Source of the DNA: Amylostereum areolatum | Taxonomy: Eukaryota; Basidiomycota; Agaricomycetes; Russulales; Stereaceae | DNA length: 64,000 bases | NCBI GenBank assembly: GCA_012932865.1 | Contig: SAXG01000002.1 | Coordinates: 2,170,001-2,234,000, forward strand | Reading direction: 5' to 3' | Part shown: positions 56,246 to 64,000 of the stretch, piece by piece | Numbering within the stretch: the stretch's first letter is position 1 | Layout of the letters: each line of letters starts with the position of its first letter | Translations under genes and position numbers: made by a program | The notes under the pieces: model-generated | What the model was told of the DNA's origin: nothing | Database searches by the model: none | Seen by the model: the letters and a program-made list of their open reading frames with translations, nothing else

Positions 56246-56511
56246 AGCATAGCGGCCGGTACCGGCGGTGCGCCGTCTTCCCATGATTCCTGGATCCATG
56301 GATCACGCGGTCCGCCCTTCGGCCTGGATCAACAATCAATGCCCATGTGTTTGCGGTGAGGCGAAATACTGTGCAAACCCTCCTTGTAACTGCCATGTCC
56401 TCAGACCCCCCGTTCCATCGAATCCATCTCCGGCGGGGATCACACACGACGTCAACATCCGACCACTGCTCCCAGCACTCGATTTTGCATGCGACCTTGC
56501 GGACTACGTTT

Positions 56512-57750
56512 AGTGAGCGCTTCCTGGACAACGTCCCCCTTCTCACGCAGCGAGAGCCATCTAATGTAATCCCTGATCTCGCGAGGTGGAGTCCGGATTA
56601 CGTCGTGGAGGCCGAGCAACTGGCAATATCTCTAGCGGCCGCATATAACAACAGAGGTACGTCGTGTTCGTCAAACCGTGGCTTCAACTGTCTGAGTGTG
56701 GTGATCGGGCAGTTTCACTCGGATGGAAGCGCATGACTACTCCGGGCGCTTACTTCCAAGCCCACCGGGCAGAACGGGAATACAGGGCCGCATGAGCGCC
56801 TCATTTCAACCCTTTATTCCGGAAGTCACGGTCCAGTCCGCGCCGTGTATTCTCACCGATGACGACGTTTGATCTTGGCTTGGCATGTTCCAGACATGAT
56901 TACGGAGAAACGAGTGGTACGTGTGGAAGGCTGTCTCCTGGCCCCCGTCCTCACCATTCTCTAGGCCGTGATGATTGACCTGGCAAAGGTAATGGAGCCC
57001 GATATCGGGAAAGGTGTAAAAGTTGGTTCTGAAATATTCGGGACGGGTGCACGGTACTTCAAGCACCCTGAGGACTGTGCAGTTATTGCCCCCGGCCTTG
57101 TACAACTGTCACCCGCTAGTCGTCAACCGGACATCCTGTATTTATCATCCGTCGTGACATGTCAGGAACAATCACTGAGCGCGGCTCTGCAGATCTCCAC
57201 ACACGGGGTCTTTGTCGGATCCAAACTCAACTCCGCCCGCGGACGAGCGTGGCTGTCCTCGTCACTGGAAACCCTTGCCTTAATCACTGCGGCAATGCGT
57301 GTGATGCACCCTCCCCAATATCGTGCGGCGACATCCTTGCTCCGGAAGCTGTCGAAGACATATGCAAACAGGCCGGTCGGCGAGTTCCTTCGTCACTGGG
57401 CATCGATATTTACGGGAATGGACATCATCACGAATAGGCAGACTGTGGTTCATCGGGATAGCAATGCACCGTCATCCTCCCATGATCTGCTGATCACGCT
57501 CCTAGGTGACCCGCAAACGACCTTAGATCTACCCACCCTCAACCTCCGGTTCTCGTATCGTTCCGGAACTGGTGTCGCTATTGCCGGGAAATTTCTTCCG
57601 CATTCTGTTCTTCCAGCTGTGGCAGATCGTATCTGCTACGCTTCGTATATTAGGGAAGAAGCTTTGCAGGAGAATGACTTGTCAGTTGGTTGGATGACGA
57701 CGGAAGAGCACGGTCGGCCGCGGGGATGGGCAATTGATAAGGACCCTTAG
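56512..57750 (+). CDS. TET/JBP-type 2OG-Fe(II) dioxygenase
   Basis: The main exon (56968-57750) is open. It encodes SKLNSARGRAWLSSSLETLA, TSLLRKLSKTYANRPVGEFL, HWASIFTGMDIITNRQTVVH and the catalytic core: HRD in VVHRDSNAPSSSHDLLITLL (iron His and Asp), LNLRFSYRSGTGVAIAGKFL, the distal His in LPHSV, and DRICYASYIRE with the oxoglutarate-binding Arg. An upstream exon near 56512-56652 reads FLDNVPLLTQREPSN and PDYVVEAEQLAISLAAAY, then a GTACGT donor; the joint between them was not solved. Relatives in animals oxidise 5-methylcytosine. Basidiomycetes have expanded this family alongside KDZ transposons, and here a KDZ transposase relic starts about 130 bp downstream. All core residues are present, so this copy may be active. 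Confidence 0.75.
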
Positions 57751-57879
57751 ATCCTGTTATGACTCAGGGGGAGGGGTTAACATAAAGGCCGAGGTGGACT
57801 GTATAAAATTCGAGCTTGCTTAGACGTATCACAAACCCAGCCTTTCCCAATGATGTACCAGCAAGTGAGGAGCCAGCGC

Positions 57880-58830
57880 CCTAATTTTGTCCCCTCATAT
57901 TTGTCAAGGACCGCTACCGCGACTTTCTCCACACCATCCGAATTTGGCGCCGACTCGAAAACATGTGCCAGTTTGGGTTTGGCCATCCCGGCCGACAGGA
58001 TATGCTGGGAGCAGATTCCCTGACCCACTTTTGCCCTGCCTGCGCACTGCCCGAAGTCAACCTTGCTCCAGGGTGGGAAGCAGATCCTGACCAGTTCGCA
58101 ATGTCTGTTCCGTTGCCGATATGTCCACTGACCACCACATCAAAGGTGGAAATTTATGCGGAGCTTCGTCATGGACGGCAACTTCTCTGCAGAGCATCTC
58201 CGCTCTCGAGCACCAGAAGATGACGTCGTCCTGGCTGACGGCACCGGCTACATGGTCGCAACAGATGAGTACGAGCAGCGCCTGGCATCCGCCCCTGATG
58301 AGCAAAAGGTCAGCCTATGCCTTCGCACTTTTCGCCCAGAGCCATCGGATTGCCATGTGCATCGCGCCGTCACGCAGAGCAATGTGGATAAGGCGAACCT
58401 AGACGTGACTGGGATCGGGGCTATAGCTTGTTCTCGTCAGGGATTTTTCGCTCCCCACGCTGCTGTCAACTTCTCCAAGGGTGAGAAGTAAGTCCGTTAT
58501 CGTCTGCAGGAAGGTCGCCGGCGGGGAGAATCCCTTTTGATTGAACTGTTGCTCAGATATAAATGCATGGATTATTCACTCTCGAATGCGCTCAAGTATA
58601 CCCTTCACGGTGCGACGACCATCCTCCTTCTTTACGACATAATGTGCCAGTACGGTGTGAATCTCCGCCGACGATTTCAGCGATGCCCTTCGCTCTTGGG
58701 CGATCTCGCCACGCGATTCACCATTAAGAAAGGTGTCGATGTATGGCATATTCAGGATCACGTCGAAAAATGCTTCGCTCGCTTCACACCATCATTTCTC
58801 CGCGGGGCAGGGCACCAGGACCGTCATTGA
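57880..58830 (+). pseudogene. KDZ (Kyakuja-Dileera-Zisupton) transposase, truncated at both ends
   Basis: In order: DRYRDFLHTIRIWRRLENMC (57905), FCPACALPEVNLAPGWEADP, a frame change and probable intron near 58100, FVMDGNFSAEHLRSRAPEDD with first catalytic Asp, DEYEQRLASAPDEQ, HRAVTQSNVDKANLDVTGIG, ACSRQGFFAPHAAVNFSKGE. After an intron come CMDYSLSNALKYT, LLLYDIMCQYGVNLRRRF with second Asp, and HIQDHVEKCFARFTPSFLRG, AGHQD. The match ends there, just before the expected GEEIERLW-type segment that carries the catalytic Glu. The N-terminal Cys-rich domains are also missing. It cannot transpose. Confidence 0.85.
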
Positions 58831-60262
58831 CCAGCCCTGACTCTCCGGCGCCTCGATGGCCAAGCGCTCGAGCAGACGAGCCAAGAAGGGCTTGAAGTCG
58901 TCGAACTGGACGTTTGTGAATAGCATGCCGCGCATGAGGGCGAACAGGTCCGATGCGCTCGAGTCCGGTCGCGCGCGACGTGCTTGAGCGGCCGGGGACC
59001 ACGACTGGACGACGTGCTCGCGCGAGAATGCTGAAGGGTGCGTGGCAATCAAACTGCGCAGACGAACCTTAAATTCACTGCGTCGATCATGGGAGAGAAA
59101 ACGGACGAACCTCTTGCTAAAATGGTACGTTGTTTGAAGGTCCTCGGCTTCAACGTCGCGGCCGAGTTGACCAAGGCATTGATGCGGCCTGTGTTCTCCA
59201 GGCTTCTCGATGAGGCCTACGCCACACCACTGCCGTGCCATGGCACGCAAGCGCCCCTCGCCCGGCTCAAGATCGAAGTTGCGGGCGGTGACAATGCCGA
59301 CGACTGGGTGAGTCGTCGACGCGCTCGACGTGCTCGACGTGCCGGCCGCTGCTCTCGGAAGCGTTGCCCACGGCGTCAAGAGGGGACACGGCGTGACGCC
59401 GCTGGATGAACTAACGGAGAGGAAAGGCGGAGGGGCGACAGGCTCAGGCAAAAGCGCGAGCACCGCCAGACGGTGTCGAGCAAGGGAGCCGAGAGACTCG
59501 AGCCAGTGGGACTTGAAGGAGTTGAGGAAAGGGTGTTCGTGCAGATCGGTGTAATAAGTGTATGCGTAGTTAATGAAGGATTGCAGGTGTTCGAGGGCTA
59601 GCTTGGAGGTCTGTGCGGCCGCGTGGAGTTTTTCGAGGAGACGGTGAACGCGTGAGACCAAAGGCGCGCGACGTCGTTGTATTTCTCCGGGGTAGAGCGC
59701 ATGGATGTAGGGTGGGTGAGCGCGCTGTCGACTCCTCGAGCAGCCGCGACGTCAATTTGGCGAGTCTGTACTATGGGCCCCCCTCCAGCTCAGTGACGCC
59801 GCGGTATGCCCACTTGAGCTTAGAGGAAAGGCTGTCGTTTGGCTTGGGTTCATCGCGGGACCTGGAGCCGGCGAAGATGGAGGAAGGAGCCGAGGATCCG
59901 TCGGTGCTGGAGGAGAAAGTGAAGCTGGCGGAGGTGAAGGAGGGGGCGTCAGAGGAGGCGTAAGAGAGGTGGCCTCCGGCAGACTTTGGGGTGGGAGCGG
60001 GTTTGCGTCCGTTGGCGAACCGAACGGGATCGTCACCTTCGTGGTCGTAGAGCTGACGTTGGGTGCTGGTGGAGGGACCAGGCTTGGAGCTGCCGCGGGC
60101 GTAGGAGCTGCCCGTGTCGTCGGACATGGGCTCGGGCTGGTGGATACGACGCATGAGGACAAGGTCCGTGTTAGCGTTGAAGAGCTTGCTCTGGGCTTTT
60201 GCGGGAAGAGTCCGGGGGGAAGAGGAGATGTTGAGATGACGAGAGAAATCGTCTGTGTTCAC
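58792..60262 (-). pseudogene. EST1/SMG7-like protein pseudogene
   Basis: The minus strand encodes RQLYDHEGDDPVRFANGRKP, then APTPKSAGGHLSYASSDA (60080-59960), SLSSKLKWAYRGVTELE, STPEKYNDVARLWSHAF, and in another frame HLQSFINYAYTYYTDLHEHP, FLNSFKSHWLESLGSLARHR, GRLRAMARQWCGVG, GEHRPHQCLGQLGRDVEAED, HPSAFSREHVVQSWSPAAQA and LFALMRGMLFTNVQFDDFKP. These follow the 14-3-3-like and DNA/RNA-binding regions of fungal EST1/SMG7 proteins (telomerase or nonsense-mediated decay factors). A frameshift lies between WSHAF and the HRLLEKLH segment near 59655, and the C-terminus ends where the KDZ relic begins. Confidence 0.65.
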
Positions 60263-60751
60263 GGGGGAGGAGGAAACGGGGCGCTGCGGAGCAGGGACTG
60301 GTCTACGACAGGGTTCTGAGGGTATGGGAGGGGAGCGAGGAGCGACGGTGGTGCCTGTCAGGGGTAGAATACGTTCTGTACGCTCGCGTGTGCGTGTGTT
60401 TCTAGGATCGGTGCGTAGGAGGAAGGCATAACGATGGGGAAGGGGGGAAAGAGACTCACGAAGAGGTCGCGTTCTTCCTCTGGGACTATTGTACCATTGT
60501 AGAAAAAAATCCTTCTTAAGCCTGTTTATGAACGGAGTACGCCGCGATGGGCCAATTCACACAGGCATCGGCTGGGCGAGGGGAGAGTGTGAGAAGGAGA
60601 TGAAGAGTTAGTTGAACGAAGTTACGAAGAAACCTCGAACACCATCATGAGTCGCGCGAGACAGGGACCAGGGTTGATCTTTTTGATTTTTGTCTCCCAC
60701 CGCAACAATCTCCTCAACTTTCCTCTGTCTTTCTCTGCGTGTTCGACGCGC
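60263..60751. other. Intergenic, two divergent 5' regions
   Basis: Lies between the starts of the EST1-like relic and the Ser/Pro-rich gene. Contains TTAAGCCTGTTTATGAAC near 60515, similar to the inner arm of the 329 bp MITE; otherwise nothing seen. Confidence 0.35.
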
Positions 60752-62461
60752 ATGGCTCCAAAAGCTTCTGAGGGGAAGGGAAAGGGAAAGAAGGTCGACC
60801 GGCCTCTGTGCATTCTTACTCAAGGTTCGCGGTACCAACAACAGAGGAGTTTCTGGCTCTGACTCGGAAGTCTGCTATGACTCTCACAGGTCTTTCGTGC
60901 TCTCGTAGTCCGTCGCCGCCTCCGTCGACTCCGGTATCCTTGGATGATGAAGGTATGCATATGATTATTCCAGCCTGCTGAACAGCACTCACTTCACGGA
61001 CCCTCAGACCTGGCGAGCAAGGACCCCGGGAAATCACCTCGGAAGATCCCCCGGTCTGCGACCAAGAAGATGGTCAACGTGTTGTAAGTTTGAAGCTTCC
61101 TGAAGGTTGGTCAAAAATTGAAAGCCCTCCTTAGCTTCCCGAGGAAGTCTGGGCGGCGCAACAAGGAGTACGCCTGCGACGTCAACCTGGAGGACCTTGT
61201 GGTCGATCTCCAGGATCGGTTCGACGAGGACCGCTACCACGGGGGCGTCGGCCGCACGATGGACGGCCTGGACGACGGGGACGGAACTGCTCGAGGCAAT
61301 TCTGGCCCGAAGATTCGAGAATATGTCCGAAAGCATCGGTCTGGGAGGGCTTACCCAGCTCTTTCCGTCGGTCCTCAGTCTCAACGGAAGCGAAAGGAGC
61401 GCCCTGCTCCGAAGCCCAGGCCCGCACCCTCTGTAGGAGCCCCCAAACTAAACTACGGTCGAACGGTGGCCCCGCGCGGCGCAAAGCCTTCGCAGGTAGA
61501 CCTTGACCTGGATGACTCGGAGGTCGACGAGCGTGATGAAGTTCCGCCTCGCAAACGGGCGCGCTTCGACGATGCAGGCCCATCTCCGGCACCTCCTCTG
61601 CCGCCATCTGCCTTCATTCCGCCACGGCCTGCGTTATCGGCGTCCCCACGCCTGGTTATTCCCTCCGCACTCCCAGGCTTGTCAAGAGAACCTCTGCCCT
61701 CCTTGTCGGGGGCGTCTTCGCCATCGTCGGCTGCGGCATATTCGCCACGGTCACCGTCCAGGGCGGAGGCGTCTTCGCCACCATCGCCATCGGCGGCGGG
61801 GGCGTCGTTGCCGTCGTCGTCCGCTGGACCATCCTCACCTTGGGTGTCATCGTGTGAGCTGCAGTGGGAGGCACCGTCGCCCGCGGCGTCGTGGCCAGAC
61901 CTGCCTCCTCTTTCTCAGCCCTGGCCCGACCTATCCTCACCCGCTGTGTCTTCCCCCGGCCCACCATCCCCCGCTGCGTCCTCCCCAGCTGCGATGGCGT
62001 CGTCGCAGGCTGCGCCTTCTCCTACACGATCTTCTTCGCCAGCCCCTTCCTCTCCTTTGCCTTCGCAGATGGCCTCAGAGCCAGCGTCTCCAGCATCGGA
62101 CTCATCTCATTGGTGGAAAACCCTCTTCAACATCTACGACAAGGTGAAGGGTAGCAAGGATGTGCAGAATGTCATTCACAAGGCCTCTGAAACGCAGTTG
62201 TATGGGGATATGCCAGGGTCCTGCTTCCCCCTCACCCTGGCCCAGATGACGTGGACCCGGGATAGTTTACTTGTTTACTCACTTTTCGGACTATGTACAT
62301 CTGAGCCTTGCCTCGATACGTTGACCCTCCCACCCCACTGTCCTACTCTTACATCCCACCTAACGCTACATACCTCACCCCCTGCCGCATTTAGTCCTAG
62401 GTACTTGACGCAGGATAGAAATGTGTTTTTGTATATTAAAAAAGCCCTGTCAGGTGGTTGA
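60752..62461 (+). CDS. Ser/Pro-rich hypothetical protein, four exons
   Basis: Exons 60752-60824, 60890-60952, 61008-61083 and 61135-62461 join in frame to 512 residues, and all splice sites are GT-AG. The N-terminus reads MAPKASEGKGKGKKVDRPLC, then a basic segment SPRKIPRSATKKMVNVFFPR and NKEYACDVNLEDLVVDLQDR. A nuclear-type basic cluster (PPRKRARFDD) precedes about 170 residues of Ser/Pro/Ala repeats (SSPSSAAAYSPRSPSRAEAS-like). The C-terminus has HWWKTLFNIYDKVKGSKDVQ. No catalytic domain was recognised. The intact frame across four exons makes it one of the better-supported unknown genes in the window. Confidence 0.65.
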
Positions 62462-62524
62462 ACGCGATGCTTATGTAAATGGCGCCCGCGCCGAAGCGCA
62501 GTGCGGGCTTTGCATGACCTGCCT

Positions 62525-62915
62525 TGAGTACTGAGTTGACTCGCAACCCCCATAGCCTTGACTTCGTCCGCCTGCACTTACCTTCGCCCCGTTCGCCCCG
62601 ACCTCCCCTCATCATCTCCATCCCATCCCATGCAGCTGGAGAGGGAAACGACATTTTTTCTGGTATCGGTGAGTTACGCTTACGCACCGATGCTCGATGC
62701 CAAACTTGCGCGCGTTTGCAGGCAAAATCACCATTGGCGCGCTGCCTAGGCTCCGATTGCTGCTGGGTGCATTGAGAAGGGACCGCGACAGGTGCACATA
62801 AGCGTATACGAGCGCCACGGCGTCTTCCAAGTACGCTTATCCCACCGCGCGGTCCTCGATCGAACGCAACCAGCACGCGCGTCTCCAGCGGACACGCAGG
62901 TACGTACTCGTCGAG
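62525..62915 (+). repeat. Coding repeat R2, copy 3
   Basis: The plus strand encodes CIEKGPRQVHISVYERHGVF, QVRLSHRAVLDRTQPARA, between an acceptor-like TTTGCAG (about 62719) and a donor-like CAG/GTACGTA (about 62900). The upstream HLPSPRSPRPPL segment also matches copy 1. This copy best shows the exon boundaries. Confidence 0.5.
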
Positions 62916-63039
62916 CCTCCCGATGGCACATGCAGGAGTACTCAAACATTGGACAGGTGCGCTATATGCCTCGGACAAACCATCCCTTCGTCTGCACATG
63001 GTCCATGGCCCCGGAGGACCTACGGGCGGCGAACCCTCC

Positions 63040-64000
63040 TTTCTGAGGAACTAGAAGAAGGCAAGGGCAAGGAGCACCGCGCATTTATTGTTGGCGAGGA
63101 CGAGTCTCGGCAGAAGAAACGAAAGCGACGCCATCGTGGTCGTCGCCGACGGGGTGAGTTCCCACCCATCTTGAGAAATTTGCCAGTCCATTCAATCCTG
63201 TTAGCTCTCTAGGCCGAGAAGACGACGAGCCTTGCTCCAGGAGAATAGCGACGAAACCTTCACTTACAAGAAGACTAGGCTCATCCGTCTTCGTCGCGGA
63301 CGCGACTCGGAATCACCACCGATCGCCTCATGATCGAAACTCAAGCATGCTGTTTTATCCTCCGATGAAGACATCGACGCCGGCGACTTGGAGCCTCCCC
63401 CGTCCATGAGACGTCCAGAACATCTGGGACGAAGCTGTTAGCCGCGATGAGGATGAGGACATGGACGACATGGACAGGGTTCATTGACGACGATGACGAC
63501 GAAGAGGATGGGGTGGGCATCGTAGACGAGGACGGGCGGGAGAGGAGACGGATGGAGCGTCGGAGAATCGAAAAAGAACGTGTAAAGGCCCTGGGGTTGC
63601 GTCCTGGGTTGACGGGAATTGACGCAAAGTAAGTCGGTCGGATACCTCTCGATTTTGACATACTGAATTCTCTCGCAGTGCTTGGGATGGGAACCGTGAG
63701 GTGTTTGGAGGCGGGCGCGACTACGACTGGGCACTGGGAGATGAAGACGAAGAGTTATACGATGACTAGCCCAAGGAGATGAATTACCACGATGCATATG
63801 TGGGTTGCTTGCCGGTGTCTCAAGCAGGGATTTCTTCGCTCACCATAGCATTCCTAGGGCTTCAAGCCATCCGATATTGGGCTCGTCATTTGACTGGAGA
63901 CGACGATCGAGTTTAAGACGTCCCGGAGCGCACGCAACATGCGAGTTCCACGCTTTCCCTATCTTGCAAGCTTTCTATGCAACAACTCCTTCTGGAAGGC
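63040..64000 (+). pseudogene. SPT6 transcription elongation factor pseudogene, 5' part, runs off the window
   Basis: Acidic and basic N-terminal blocks typical of SPT6 appear in order: EHRAFIVGEDESRQKKRKRR, YKKTRLIRLRRGRDSESPP, LKHAVLSSDEDIDAGDLEPP, VQNIWDEAVSRDEDEDMDDM, FIDDDDDEEDGVGIVDEDGR, ALGLRPGLTGIDA with NAWDGNREVFGGGRDYDWAL, then PKEMNYHDAY, and after an intron FKPSDI. SPT6 is a histone chaperone that travels with RNA polymerase II. Stops interrupt after SESPPIAS (TGA) and ELYDD (TAG, where Gln fits), and frameshifts lie near 63410 and 63478, so this copy is dead. The rest of the gene lies beyond 64000. Confidence 0.8.

Noticed and set aside
55777..56299. Minus-strand frames rich in FRGL/SAG peptides as a repeat protein
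   Set aside because: Explained by the CCGCGGAAG motif cluster being read in any frame; no start, splice sites or domain.
61182..61607. Minus-strand frame opposite the Ser/Pro-rich gene
   Set aside because: The plus-strand four-exon model closes in frame and has a coherent composition.

Overview
The window looks like nuclear DNA of an Agaricomycete (mushroom-forming basidiomycete). Coding exons are split by many 45-115 bp GT-AG introns. The gene families fit that group: a complete Helitron, KDZ transposon parts with their CxC5/CxC6-type cysteine-cluster companion, TET/JBP-type and JmjC dioxygenases and an alpha-kinase. No tRNA, rRNA, CRISPR array or bacterial-style operon was seen.

Layout. 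1-8803: an 8.5 kb Helitron on the minus strand with both ends recognisable. It carries a full RepHel transposase and a spliced accessory gene, and it abuts the 5' end of what looks like a second Helitron. 8850-20200: a decayed Pho85-type cyclin, a 104 bp MITE, a 2OG-dioxygenase-like gene, a scrambled copy of a gene pair seen later, an alpha-kinase gene with a TATA box, and an HSP70 pseudogene. 20537-24600: a KDZ-associated CxC5/CxC6 gene split by two nested insertions, a 551 bp hAT-like MITE (8 bp TSD) and a 1317 bp TIR element (9 bp TSD) with its own ORF. 24715-31660: decayed coiled-coil and Prm10/ThrE-like genes, a long low-complexity ORF and shared gene fragments. 31983-32311: a MITE with 56 bp perfect TIRs that rewrote the C-terminus of the gene it hit. 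36338-40440: an SND1 (Tudor-SN) pseudogene plus a detached 120 bp copy of its Tudor exon. 40565-42708: an apparently intact JmjC gene. 44450-47950: poorly resolved, repeat-rich coding fragments. 49692-55530: two copies of a divergent pair of unknown genes, separated by GGCCGG-rich tandem repeats that hold the second hAT-like MITE. 55780-60262: a CCGCGGAAG minisatellite, a TET/JBP-type dioxygenase, a truncated KDZ transposase, and a decayed EST1/SMG7-like gene. 60752-64000: a spliced Ser/Pro-rich gene and the start of a decayed SPT6 copy.

Overall this reads as a repeat-rich compartment where copies of host genes decay. Many disruptions are Trp/Gln/Arg codons turned into stops (TGG to TAG, CAG to TAG, CGA to TGA), as expected from C-to-T mutation. 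The RepHel, JmjC, TET/JBP and alpha-kinase genes stay largely open. Exon coordinates were derived by hand from splice signals and frame; family calls rest on remembered motifs, not on database searches.
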